NCBI GenBank assembly: GCA_905250115.1 | Contig: CAJNOI010000090.1 | Location: 174,222 to 238,221, forward strand | DNA length: 64,000 bases | Source: Adineta steineri | Lineage: Eukaryota; Rotifera; Eurotatoria; Adinetida; Adinetidae | Direction of reading: 5' to 3' | Shown: in pieces, positions 10,092 through 22,525 of the stretch | How the letters are laid out: every line of letters starts with the position of its first letter | Position numbering within the stretch: position 1 is the stretch's first letter | Program-made: the position numbers and the translations under genes | Notes under the pieces: model-generated | Seen by the model: only the letters and a program-made list of their open reading frames with translations | Databases searched by the model: none | Told to the model about the DNA's origin: nothing

Positions 10092-10873
10092 AACCGTTGA
10101 AAAAACGATTATGGAATGTTACAAATAATTGGCAAATCCTTCCTTTTGTTAAACACCACTCACGTGTTATATTTTCATTTATTTTCTTCTAATATATTAT
10201 AGTAACTATTGTAGTCACAAATTTTTTTATCGACTAAAAATAAATCTAACAGACCTAATTTTTAGTATTAAAAAATCTATGTAATTTAATATGATTATAT
10301 TATTCAACTGATGTCATTATTTGCGAGAATGCTTCTGAATTATTCCTTCTATGATTTTCCTATCAATACTTTTTCATTTAAAAATAAAAATACAAATTTC
10401 CGTTAAGTACACGTCGCATATTTATTTTCCTGTGATTTTTTAATAAAACATCTACATTAATTATAATAGTAAACAAAAAGATTTTTAAAAGATGGGGTTC
10501 CATTTTTGTTTGTTTGAATATGTCCTATAAGGTCTTCCTGTGAGAAAGTGTTTATCGATGATAACGAACCACGAAAGTCATAAAGTTTGTTGAAATGCTG
10601 ATGGAGATATAAAACAAAATTTTCATGATGCAAAAAATAACTGTAACGGTCAGCATAATATTTATACAGTAACTTATTTGTTGTGACACTCGTCATCATA
10701 GAGTGTGGTACAAATCCGTATGACAATAAGTTTTTAATTCTATAGCTTTGATAAAAGAAAAGTCAGATACTTCCTCATCTTGATGGTAGGTGGGTGTGGG
10801 CAAATGATTAACGCCCACACCAACACCCACCCTGGTTACTGTTCGAATCCATCACATAACTTTACGAGCGAAG
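10092..10873. other. Intergenic, about 0.8 kb
   Basis: The stretch is AT-rich and ends with a foldback repeat copy (10778-10834) only 40 bp before the next gene. An 89-codon minus-strand frame at 10457-10726 shows no motif and is probably chance. Confidence 0.4.
10778..10834. repeat. Telomere-like foldback repeat copy
   Basis: ATCTTGATGGTAGGTGGGTG then TGGG, a 13-bp spacer, and CCCACACCAACACCCACCC. This is one of the tightest hairpins of the family, with arms of about 20 bp. It lies directly upstream of a small two-exon gene. Confidence 0.75.
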
Positions 10874-11239
10874 ATGTTATCTCTTCCTTTATTGTCGTTA
10901 GGAAATGGTGTAGAACGAGGTATGTTTTCATTCTTAGCATATCTGTTTTACATGTGATTTCTATTATTTGTAGATTCACATTTATGTGATACAAAAGGTT
11001 GTGTATCGAAACGTCACTTAATCATCGAATCAGGTGATATCAACCAATCTCGTCGATTCTGCGTCGGCGTTATGATTCAAATACATCAAAGCAGTTCCGA
11101 TATTAGTTGCATCGTAAAACTAGAGTCGTGTGTTCATGGAAGAAAATCAAACACAAGTCTTAGCGAACAACTGGAACACAACTGTCGTAAAATTCAAGTT
11201 TTTATATCAGAAGATGAACATGTTGAATTGTATAAGTAG
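10874..11239 (+). CDS. Unrecognised small Cys-rich protein, intact paralogue
   Basis: Exons are 10874-10919 and 10974-11239 with a 54-bp GT-AG intron; the joined length is 312 bp, an exact 103-residue frame. The protein carries CDTKGC, CVGV, CVHG and NCRKIQVFI, matching in order and spacing the copy at 6864-7141, about 4 kb away and in opposite orientation. Six cysteines are conserved between the two. No signal peptide is evident from this ATG; an upstream exon cannot be excluded, because the reading frame is also open in a neighbouring phase upstream. A short cytosolic Cys-rich protein or a truncated copy are both possible. The role is unknown. Confidence 0.55.
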
Positions 11240-11429
11240 TTTTTGTAAATAAAATATTGTTGAAGTGGATCCACGCATGTTCCTTTCTTTTATATCGCTT
11301 ACTCATGGAGGTAATCTTTTTTTTTATGAAAAATTCAAGCAAGAGTATACGCTCTGAGCACCTTTTTCAGTTCGTTTTATATTGAACTTTCACACAACTC
11401 AGATATCTTACACACACAAACACTCTCCT

Positions 11430-13684
<2,255 letters not shown>

Positions 13685-14095
13685 TTTCAACTGCTTTACA
13701 AATGATTATTGATAAAAACGGTAACTATCTGTAGGTGTTTTTAATCTTCTTTATTGTTTTCATACAGATATAATTGATAGGATCAATTGATATTTGATAT
13801 GTTTGTTATGATAGCTATATCATACGTTAGTTTGATCTTAATTATTTTGTATTTAGAAAGGTATATTGGTAGAACGGGCTTTCGATAGAAAAGAAGAAAA
13901 GAAACCTATCGTTTATATGTCTTGACGATGATTAGTAGTCATAGAATGTGGGTGTTGATCGCTTCTTCTCTTCTCAACCACACACACATCCCACATCCTC
14001 AAGATGGTGTCTGCAAATATTTTCTCTTTTTAATAAAATATAATTTCTGAAAAATGTATACATATAAGTGCTTAATAATCTTCGATGTTTATTTT
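13685..14095. other. Intergenic, 411 bp
   Basis: It holds the promoter side of the GH9 gene and a foldback repeat copy (13946-14005). Nothing coding is visible. Confidence 0.5.
13946..14005. repeat. Telomere-like foldback repeat copy
   Basis: ATGTGGGTGTTGATCG, a spacer of about 15 bp, then ACACACACATCCCACATCCT ending CAAGAT. It continues into GGTGTCTGCAAATATT, an outer flank partly shared with the copy at 35610-35680 and with the isolated GATGGTGTCTGCAACATT at 15768-15786. Confidence 0.7.
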
Positions 14096-15003
14096 TTATT
14101 TTACGACTGTCGTTGATTCATCAAATTGAAGTTGAAATTTGCCTTGACCCTGATATTTCTCCGTTGTGACATACCATTTACCATCAAATAAGCGTTCTTT
14201 TAAATTCCATTCAAGCTGGATGTTCACTGTATGTCCCAAATTCTGTGATGAATTTCCTGTACCTTTTTGATATTTTTTTTGTGAGAGCAATTCGACGAGT
14301 ATTAAGCGAATATATACCATCGATAGAAAATTCACTGACATCGTCTTTTCCCAAACCTGTGACTTTTTGTTGTTTGTGATTGAAGGAAAGAGAAAAAAGA
14401 TGAGGTCCATGCCATTGTTTATATTGAAAATAACGACTCGTTCATTGACCTGATGAAAAAAGAGTGTCCGAGCTCTTCACATTAGTCTCATTGTCAGTTG
14501 AATCAACTTCATTAACGAATGTTACATTTGACGGTTGCGATGTATTATTCGATTGAATCCACATGTATATTGATTCTACAATATGCATTACAAGAAGTAT
14601 ACTTGCTAATGAAAGTAGAACAGTGCCATAATATTCATCTGATTTTTTAACGACTTGTTCTTCATTTGACTTTTCAATGATTTGTTTTTCACGGACAAAC
14701 CTGTTCTCGTAATCAAATATTTTGTCTAAAAGAAAGAAAATAAATTTCAAATATTGATTTGAAAAAAATGTATTTTTTTCAATCATGTCAGTTTTCAAAG
14801 TTAATTTTTTTTCCGAAACTAGATTAAGATATTATTTAACTAAAATACATACATAATAGATAAATGAAATCAATGAAATCTTTACTACTGCCAGAACGAG
14901 CACCTCCACTACCTCCACTACCTCTACTACCTCCACCACCTTGACAATGGATACTGAATGTAAATATGGCAACGATTAATAATACATGAAAAATAATGTG
15001 CAT
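14096..15003 (-). pseudogene. Broken gene: secreted/membrane protein with WHGP and KxDDVxxFxIDGxY motifs
   Basis: The minus-strand model is exon 14853-15003, intron 14726-14852 (127 bp), then 14096-14725. Exon 1 gives a signal peptide (MHIIFHVLLIVAIFTFSIHC) followed by a Gly/Ser/Arg linker. The second exon has a transmembrane helix (YGTVLLSLASILLVMHIV), then RYFQYKQWHGPHLFSLSF, GKDDVSEFSIDGIYSL and LGHTVNIQLEWN. The last two blocks resemble a widespread uncharacterised domain that I recognise by its DDVGxFxIxGxY signature. Two lesions break it: an in-frame TGA at 14442-14444 just before TSRYFQYKQWHGP, where a Trp codon would fit, and an A8 tract (14273-14280) that shifts the frame by one. Everything between stays coding-like, so the loss looks recent. 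Function unknown. Confidence 0.65.
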
Positions 15004-16723
15004 TGCAAGATTGAGAAAGAATGTCGCAATATATCGACGAAAAACAATGATTAGTTCTAAAAGACAAAAACATTATATATTCAATGCATTTAGATGAATT
15101 ACTGTTAGAATTTTGTTGTTATCTTGAAATTATATGTTTTACTTATCAAGAGTGTCAACACAAATATCCAAGTGTAATGATGCACAGGTGTTATTTATGT
15201 GAAAGTTTGTCTCTAACACGTCTCATATCATTGTGATTCATGATAATAGATAACGTGTATCTATTTCATTGTGGCTAGTTCATCGTTTCATAATTTTGTT
15301 GGCACGTCACTTTGCCAATAAGATACTTCGTCGACTAAACACTAACAGAGAGGCCAGAAAAAGGCAAATAACCAATAACTTCAAGTTGATTTTTAGAGAA
15401 AATTTTATTTAAGTAACCTAAACATCACACAATACATCTTAGAGATGAATGACAATAACAAAATATCTCAAGATTTATGAATAGATATCAAGGCCATGTA
15501 TACAATTACTACTTTTTTTAGCAATCAAAAGTGAAAGTTTTTCAGTCTAACATCGTTTTTCTTTATTTTTCTTATCTTCACGTGTTGAATAGTTTGATTT
15601 ACATAAATCTCTTCCTTTTGAAGAACTTGAATGAAGTGACAGATATCAGGATGTTTCTTTTTAATTCGATGGACAATGCGGTTATGCCATCCTATAGTAA
15701 TTTAAATTATAACAAAAACATCACAAACAAAGAAAAATCTTGTCCTCGGTAATATTATTAATGCTAATGATGGTGTCTGCAACATTTCACGATTTAAGTG
15801 ATAGCAGTTCCATTCAAAAAAAATTCAGAATAATCAAATAGCGGATCAAAACAATCTGGTTAATCGTTGGAAAGATATTCAAAGGCAGATATCACTTTGT
15901 GGATTCATAAAAGTGAAAGATTCATCAACTTTCGTGCACTTAATCTTGAGGTGGTGTGGGTGTGGGTGTGGGTATGGGTGTGGGTATCTCCTTTCTCAGT
16001 AGACATTCAAACTCTAACCCACACCCACCCTCAGTTTGGTTTTTATATAAAATACTTCTAAGGAAAATATTTATTCAGAACTGTCTGTGTGAAACAAAGG
16101 ATTCAATTAAAAAAATCATTCATCAAGTCTAGAGTATTTCTTTTCTTTTCTTTTTTCTTGTAAAACTTTGTAATGGATATGACCAGATCATATCACAGTT
16201 ACCGTCAAATTATATTTTCCATTATTTCGGAGAATTAATTAAGGTCTATGATTTTGTATCGTATGTAGACATAAGAAGAAATGTCCGATATTTAAATCAA
16301 TAGAATTAGTTTTCTTTTTTCATCGTCTCCAACGATTATCATTTATCAGTATTTGTACATTTTTGTTATTGTAGATCAAATTCAATATTCAGTAAACTGA
16401 AAGTAACAAGAAACTATTTTTCTAATTATCGTTGTGTCTGTAATGAATAATTACCTATTCATTTCTTTTATTTTTTTTTGTGAAATCTGATTTTGAAAAT
16501 ATCATACATCGCAGTGCTTGCCATGACTTTAACGAAATTATTTAGATAGGATATCTTCTACTAGAAAAATCAGAACACTGATTCATGAAATATAATTAAA
16601 ACTGTTACTTAATATGTTGTTAAATAAGAGAAAAACACTAATTATTAGTATAGCATTTGTGTTTTCTTTATATTCGAGCACATCACAATATTTTACTGTT
16701 CATTCTAAAATCAGATTGAGGCA
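15004..16723. other. Intergenic, about 1.7 kb
   Basis: No supported gene. It contains the foldback repeat at 15943-16033 and, at 15768-15786, a fragment of that family's outer flank without its arms. Short frames at 15531-15752 and 15867-16061 are chance; the second reads through the repeat. Confidence 0.5.
15943..16033. repeat. Telomere-like foldback repeat copy with five TGTGGG-type hexamers
   Basis: AATCTTGAGGTGG is followed by TGTGGG, TGTGGG, TGTGGG, TATGGG and TGTGGG in perfect register, then a spacer of about 36 bp and CCCACACCCACCCTCA. This is the clearest evidence that the repeat unit is the hexamer TGTGGG. Confidence 0.8.
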
Positions 16724-18430
16724 ATGGTAGATTTTAATAAACGAGCGTTTTGGCATTTTACATTTAAAGACATATTAACTATTCTATGTTCAGCTGCTAT
16801 ACCTATAGCTCTTGCTATTTATACTGCAATTGGGTCCGAACAACAAAAACAGCAAGATGAGAAAAAACAAAAGTTTGATTTTAAACAATCAACACAATTA
16901 AGACAACAAACACTTTATGATGAATTTTTAAATAACATTTTTAAATTAGATTATTATGGTTATCTGAAGGAGAGAAAAAATCCATGGGCATTTGCCAATG
17001 CATATTATCGTGCTGCTGATCGTCAATGGGATACAATACGCAAAGCAGATGTTATACAATTTTTGAAAGAAAAACAATTAATTGGCAGAAATAATTGTAC
17101 GAATGGATGTAAGACAACAAATTTAGTTGACATAATCCGTTTGAATGAGTTAAATTTGGATAATACACGTCTAGCAAGTCAAACTGGTGTATTAAATAAA
17201 TTGAATTTACAATGTGTTTCTTTTGATCAGGTATCAATGTCAAATGGGGAGTTTTCATCTGTTAGTTTAAATGGTGTATCATTTGATGGAGCCCGGTTAG
17301 ATAACGTGAAATTTGATGATACATCTTTACTTTGTGCTAGTTTTAACGGTGCAAATCTAACAGGTGCACACTTTTCAAACAGTGATATGACAGGTGCTAA
17401 AATAACGGAAGATCAAATAAAACAGGCATCTTTTTATAATGTAACTATGCCAAACGGAAAGAAGAGTGAAATTAAATCCTCAACGACACCGAAAAAACCT
17501 ATAACACAAACAACCATAACAACAATAAAAACAAAAAGGTCGACAACAACATCATCATCATCATCGTCAACAACAGCAACAACATCCACTACATCATCAA
17601 CAACAACATCAATAACAACAACATCAACATCAACAATATCATCAATAATGACTTCATCAACAACATCCATCACATCATCAAGAACTTCATCAACAACAAC
17701 ATCATCATCATCATCAAGAACTTCATCAACAACATCATCATTAACAACAACAACATCCACCACATCATCAACAACCTCATCAACAACAACAGCAACAACA
17801 TCATCAACAATATCCACTACATTAACAACTTCAACAACAACAACAACTTCAGCTACATCATCAACAGCTTCATCAACTTCATCGACAACAACAACAATAT
17901 CCACTACATCATCAACAACTTCATCAACAACAACAACAATAACAACAACCACTACATCATCAACAACAACAACAACTTCAACATCAACATCATCAACAAC
18001 AACAACAACTTTAACAACAATTAGATATTCTCAAGATTTTGAATCAGGTGTCATCGCTTCAAGTCAATGTAGAGTGTGGAGAAATTTTATAGATCAATTA
18101 ACAAAACACAATTATAGGCTTTTAAAAATAAATGGCTCACTCGATTCAGTAGGCGTCTCTGTTTTTGATCCAACTGTTATTTCAAAGATAGCATTGGCTT
18201 TGAGAACTTCATCAGTATATGGACCAGTGACGTCAAACAGACGTTCATGGGCAGTTAATACAAGTGCACATTCAAAAGCATATAAATTGAGCGCTAGTGG
18301 TGATCCCAATGAGTGTCAGAATCCCGGGTATATAGTAAGGCCATGTATTGACAATATTAACTGGGGTGGAATAAATGGTCTGACGTGTAATGCTGCAAGT
18401 CAGACTATGTCCGTCATATTTCAGTATTAA
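16724..18430 (+). CDS. Membrane-anchored pentapeptide-repeat protein with Ser/Thr mucin-like stalk
   Basis: The 568-residue frame has a helix near the N-terminus (ILTILCSAAIPIALAIYTAI, about 18-37), a charged coiled-coil-like stretch at 40-70 and a helical region to 130. Pentapeptide repeats follow at about 145-235 (LNLDNTRLAS, SFDGARLDNVKFDDTSLLCA, SFNGANLTGAHFSNSDMTGA): a right-handed beta-helix is expected. Residues about 250-440 are almost only Thr and Ser, encoded by ACA/TCA/ACT triplets, and would be heavily O-glycosylated. The C-terminal 120 residues contain four cysteines and an NINWGGINGLTC motif with no family I recognise. With the membrane helix at the start, the rest may be extracellular. 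No introns. The function is not evident. Confidence 0.65.
   Translation: MVDFNKRAFWHFTFKDILTILCSAAIPIALAIYTAIGSEQQKQQDEKKQKFDFKQSTQLRQQTLYDEFLNNIFKLDYYGYLKERKNPWAFANAYYRAADRQWDTIRKADVIQFLKEKQLIGRNNCTNGCKTTNLVDIIRLNELNLDNTRLASQTGVLNKLNLQCVSFDQVSMSNGEFSSVSLNGVSFDGARLDNVKFDDTSLLCASFNGANLTGAHFSNSDMTGAKITEDQIKQASFYNVTMPNGKKSEIKSSTTPKKPITQTTITTIKTKRSTTTSSSSSSTTATTSTTSSTTTSITTTSTSTISSIMTSSTTSITSSRTSSTTTSSSSSRTSSTTSSLTTTTSTTSSTTSSTTTATTSSTISTTLTTSTTTTTSATSSTASSTSSTTTTISTTSSTTSSTTTTITTTTTSSTTTTTSTSTSSTTTTTLTTIRYSQDFESGVIASSQCRVWRNFIDQLTKHNYRLLKINGSLDSVGVSVFDPTVISKIALALRTSSVYGPVTSNRRSWAVNTSAHSKAYKLSASGDPNECQNPGYIVRPCIDNINWGGINGLTCNAASQTMSVIFQY
17538..18018 (+). repeat. (ACA/TCA/ACT)n trinucleotide tract
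   Basis: About 480 bp consist almost entirely of CAA/CAT-type triplets and are nearly free of G on the plus strand. They encode the Thr/Ser stalk of the pentapeptide-repeat protein. The antisense frame (17434-17952) reads as a long Val/Asp run and is an artefact. Confidence 0.9.
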
Positions 18431-19210
18431 AGTATCGAATTCTAACTCAACGTTCAAGTATATGCTTATAATTATTCGTTTCCAAAAAAAAAACATTTGA
18501 AATTATCCTCTCAACAACACCCAAACTTTTTGTTACCAAAGAAAACTAAAAAATTGTGTGTTCAAATAATTTTTTAATAGCATTTTGTTTTTAATATTCT
18601 TTTGTGAATCTAATGAAAAAATAAATGGTTTTAAAATATGCGTTACAAAAGTACAGGCGCAATATAAGTTACAGACACATGATTCGAGAGTATGAATATA
18701 GGTATGGGTATGGATGTGAATATGCAGTATTTCGAATAGTCACAGTCACACCCACCATTGCGTTTGAACATCAGTAACATACTTGAGAGCGTGGGTATGA
18801 GTGGACGCTGTTGAAAAAAACATGATAGTCACACCTACACCCGCACTCGCATTTCAGGCATTTTATTGGAAGTGTTGATGAAGATATCTTGAGATTGGAT
18901 GTAGGATCGGTATGCATTAAGAGAAGAGATACTCACACCCTTCAAGAAAAACCTTTGATCATCATGTCTAAGAGTATTGAATTGATCAATGAAGTAAAGA
19001 GAATTGAATAGATTATCGGCATCTATTCAATGTCAAATGAATATTAAAGTTATTTTCATCATGAAGATCTCTTATCTATGGGAAAAAGATTTTCTTCGTT
19101 CTTTTACTACCTTCTGATATTTATTGACATTGACTCATATTGTTTTGTATAAATAAATATACAGACAATGTGATAACAAATATTCATGTCTTTTTTAAAT
19201 TCTTCAACAC
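18431..19210. other. Intergenic with two or three worn foldback copies
   Basis: There is no gene in the stretch. Diverged foldback copies are seen at about 18698-18757, 18782-18850 and 18884-18946. Confidence 0.5.
18698..18946. repeat. Cluster of diverged telomere-like foldback copies
   Basis: There are three G-rich/C-rich pairs: ATAGGTATGGGTATGGATG with CAGTCACACCCACC; CTTGAGAGCGTGGGTATGAG with TCACACCTACACCCGCACTC; and ATCTTGAGATTGGATG with TACTCACACCCTTCAAGA. All are worn but keep the arm order and the CTTGAG/TTCAAG ends. Confidence 0.55.
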
Positions 19211-21280
19211 ATGGCAACAGCAAACGTTAGAGTACAATGTTCTATCTGTAATAAAGGAAACACGACATATATTTGTCGTGGATGTTCAAATGATTTTTGT
19301 TTTCAACATTTAACAGAACATCGACAAATTCCTAATAGACAATTAGATGAAATTATCAACGATCACGATCAATTTCAACAAACAATTATTCAACAAAAAC
19401 AAAATTCTTCTTTAATTCAACAAATTAATCAATGGGAAGCAAATTCTATTCTTCAAATTCAACAAACAGCAAAAGAATGTCGAGAAACAACGATGAAATT
19501 AACACAAAAGTCAATCGATAATATTGAAAAAAAGTTTACTGAATTATCTCAGAAATTAAAAGAAATTCGTCAAGAAAATGAATTTAATGAAATTGATTTA
19601 AATCATTTCCAATTAAAATTAAAACATATTACAGAAGAACTTCTCAGTGAGAAGTTCTCACACCATCAAATATTTCGATCAAAGAAGATTCACAAGAATT
19701 TATCAGGAAAATTTTAGTTATTTCATCATTAAGTATGTTTGTTCAAATATTTCATTTCGGGAAAAGAGAAAACGAAGTTTAGGTGAAGTATTTTTTCAAG
19801 TTTGATCCGACTACAAATTAATTTTGACGACGAGAGTAATGATGTCTCATTTAGGAATTAAATTAATTGGAGATTTAGAGAGAAAAGTTTCAAGTGTTGA
19901 AAATGAATAAATATAAGATCGAGAAAGAAGTCTATAAATACCTCATATCTAAATGATTTGAATCTGTATTTTGAGGATATACTGAGATCTGTCAAACTAT
20001 TCCAATATGAAAGCAATGCGTCAAAATTATTACTTATGAAAAAGGTTAATCAGTTTATTAGACAGTGTCAAACGTCAAATATATATATAAAGATATTTTA
20101 ATTGAAAAATCAATTAACAATATTTTAAACAATCATTACTTTCTTTATTTTTTACCAGGTTTATTCTAATAGAAAACTCAAATCTAGAGAAATTTCTCGC
20201 AATAAACAGAATTTTTAGATTTTCTTCATTTGAAAATTCTGTTTTAATATTTTAATGAAAAGATTACCTTGTTTTTAAATTGTTCTATAAATTTAAGTTA
20301 AGTTTAACTCTTTAATTTAGAACTTTTAAATAAAAAAGTATTTAGTTTATTAATAAAAAACAGAAATTTTTAATCGATTTTCATTCAAAGACGATTTTTC
20401 GATATTAAACTTTTATCAAAATCAAATTAAGAGTTGTTAATTGAAAAATCTCAATTGAAAGAAAAAATTATTTAAAATTAGTTTTGTTCATTAAAAATTA
20501 AATTTAAAAAAAAGAAAATCTTTTATTTTAGAAAAAATTCAAACAAAAAAGATTAAATTTCAACAATTTGCAACTACTGTTGCTGGAGGAAATGGTGAAG
20601 GACAGAAATTGAATCAGCTCGATGGTCCTCAAGGGATCTTTATTGAGAATGATAAATCAATTTATATTGCTGATACTGAAAATCATCGTATTGTTAAGTG
20701 GAAATCGAATTCAAATACTGGTCAAATCATTGCAAGTGGAAATGGAAAAGGAAATCAAAATTATCAATTGAATGATCCAATTGATTTAATTTTCGATAAA
20801 AACAATAATTCTTTTATTGTTTCTGATGCTGGAAACGGCCGAGTAATTCGATATTTTGATCAAAATCAACACATTATCATTTCAAATATTGTTTGTTATG
20901 GTCTGACAATTGACAAAAATGGATTTATCTATGTTTCTGATTTGATGAATAATGAAGTAAGACGATGGAAACAAGGAGATATAAAAGGTGAACTAGTTGC
21001 AGGTGGAAATGGTCAAGGAAATAGTCTTAAACAATTATCTTTTCCTCGAGGAGTGATTGTTGATCATTTAGGTCAAATCTATGTGGCCGATCGTGTGAAT
21101 AATCGAGTAATGCGTTGGTGTGAAGAAGATGCAGAAGGTAAAATTCTTGTTAGTGGAAATGGTGAAGGGAATGAATCAAGTCAATTGTATGGTCCCACAG
21201 GTTTATCATTTGATAATGAAGAAAATCTTTATGCTGCCGACGAATATAATCAGCGAATCCAGAAATATGAAAAACTTTGA
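19211..21280 (+). CDS. B-box zinc finger / coiled-coil / NHL-repeat protein (TRIM-like without RING), frame break in exon 1
   Basis: Exon 1 (19211-19732) encodes a B-box (Cys10, Cys13, Cys22, Cys25, Cys30, His33, His37) and a Gln/Glu-rich coiled coil (about 45-150). Exon 2 (20532-21280) encodes about five NHL repeats (GPQGIFIENDKSIYIADTEN, FPRGVIVDHLGQIYVADRVN), a beta-propeller. The 799-bp intron has donor GTATGT and acceptor TTTTAG. The two exons do not join in frame: the sum is two bases over a multiple of three. Upstream of the intron the conserved-looking continuation (PSNISIKEDSQEF) is in a different phase from the B-box frame, which itself ends at TAG 19715-19717. The break lies at a 10-bp palindrome at 19636-19658. 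A 38-bp intron (19647-19684, donor GTGAGA) would restore the frame but is shorter than any other here. Likely a cytosolic scaffold. Confidence 0.65.
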
Positions 21281-21988
21281 AATTAAAAATATTTTTAATT
21301 TAATTTGATAAAATTTGGATTTTTATTTTCGAAAATAAATAAAAAACATTATTTTATGGGAAATGTTCAACAAAAATAAATAAATTTGTTTTTCATTTTT
21401 AGAAAAAAGACAAATAGATATTTATGAACTTTAATTTTAAATTAAAAAACCAAAATAAAATAAAAAAATTTGGAAGAAAATTCATTTTATAGAAAAATCA
21501 AATAAAAGATTTTTCAGATTGAGGAAAACATTTAAATTAATAAAAAAAACTTGTAAATAGAAATTCTCTTCGATTTATTTTTGTGATTTATAATTTTTTG
21601 AAAGGAAGGGAAGAGAGAAGAAAAAAGATAAATGAATAAGAATGAAGTCTGTAAAATCGAAAAACTAGATTAAGAAAATCGACTTTTTAAAATAAAAAAT
21701 TCTTCTTACATTTAAATATTAAAAAAAAGTAAAAAGAGTTCATTAAAATAAAAATAAACAAAAAATCAAATTTGTTTCATTTTATTAAAAAATCAAAATT
21801 GAAGAGAAAAAATAAATTCGAAATTTCAGTTGTTTAATAAACAATTTCTCGTTTATTTAAATATTTTTAGAGAAGAAATTTTCAAATTCCTTTGTAAAGA
21901 TTTTATGAAATTGTTTTTTGATTTTTCTCCTTGGAAAAGAAAAAGTTTTTTGCTTAATGAAAATTTTTGTTTAATCTTAAAATATTTG

Positions 21989-22033
21989 AAGGTGTTGGTG
22001 TTGTTAAGAAGAGGCACCGACACTCACACCCTA
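21989..22033. repeat. Telomere-like foldback repeat copy (diverged)
   Basis: TGAAGGTGTTGGTGTTG, a spacer of about 10 bp, then GGCACCGACACTCACACCCT. The hexamers are degenerate but the arm order is kept. Confidence 0.55.
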
Positions 22034-22185
22034 CACATATAGGTAGATGAATATATTTGATGTATTCACTATATATCGACATTTTGAATTATTATACAAA
22101 AGTAAATATGTGATATCTGAGTAACTGCTAAATTTTTACACATATAGGTAGATAAATATACTTGATGTATTTATTATATATCGAA
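22034..22185. repeat. 47-bp direct repeat, two copies 58 bp apart
   Basis: 22034-22080 and 22139-22185 both begin ACACATATAGGTAGAT and end TATATATCGA, with only a few substitutions between them. The first copy abuts the foldback repeat. Confidence 0.75.
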
Positions 22186-22195
22186 GAAAATGTGC

Positions 22196-22450
22196 TTCTA
22201 AATATAGAAAGATATAACTATCAACACCTACAGCTTGAAGAGGATTTTCTATATCAATAACATATGGACTTCCTCTGGAAAAATTAATTAATAACTCTTT
22301 GCAAGAATTGAATTGATTTCCTACGACATTTCTACCAGCACTAATTAAAATATTAGTGAATCAAATATTCTTCTGATAATCCTTAAGCAAGGACGAAATC
22401 ATGAACATATTCTTTCAAAAATGGTATAAATTGTGGTGGACAAATAAAAC
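22196..22450 (-). pseudogene. Possible decayed coding fragment
   Basis: On the minus strand, about 45 codons read ISAGRNVVGNQFNSC, then a run ending SPYVIDIENPLQAVGVD, without a stop. A second stop-free stretch upstream reads CFICPPQFIPFLKEYVHDFV. Stops and a phase change separate them. The family is not recognised; chance is possible. Confidence 0.25.
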
Positions 22451-22525
22451 AATTCGCTGATGTCAATTTTTGCATTCTCTTGTCTAAACCGACTCTCGCT
22501 ACACTCTTCTTTGTCTTCTTATTAT

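Larger units (their letters stand above)
21281..22525. other. Intergenic, about 1.2 kb
   Basis: Very AT-rich. It contains a foldback copy (21989-22033), a 47-bp direct duplication (22034-22080 and 22139-22185), and a possible minus-strand gene relic at 22196-22450. Confidence 0.5.

Noticed and set aside
10780..10989. 69-codon frame over 10780-10989
   Set aside because: It starts inside a foldback repeat and runs through the 54-bp intron of the small Cys-rich gene; the spliced model explains the coding part better.
15943..16033. True chromosome end
   Set aside because: Only five hexamers, followed by inverted hexamers and unique sequence with genes on both sides; this is interstitial.
17434..17952. 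172-codon minus-strand frame rich in Val and Asp
   Set aside because: It is the antisense of the ACA/TCA triplet tract of the pentapeptide-repeat gene; the composition follows from the repeat.
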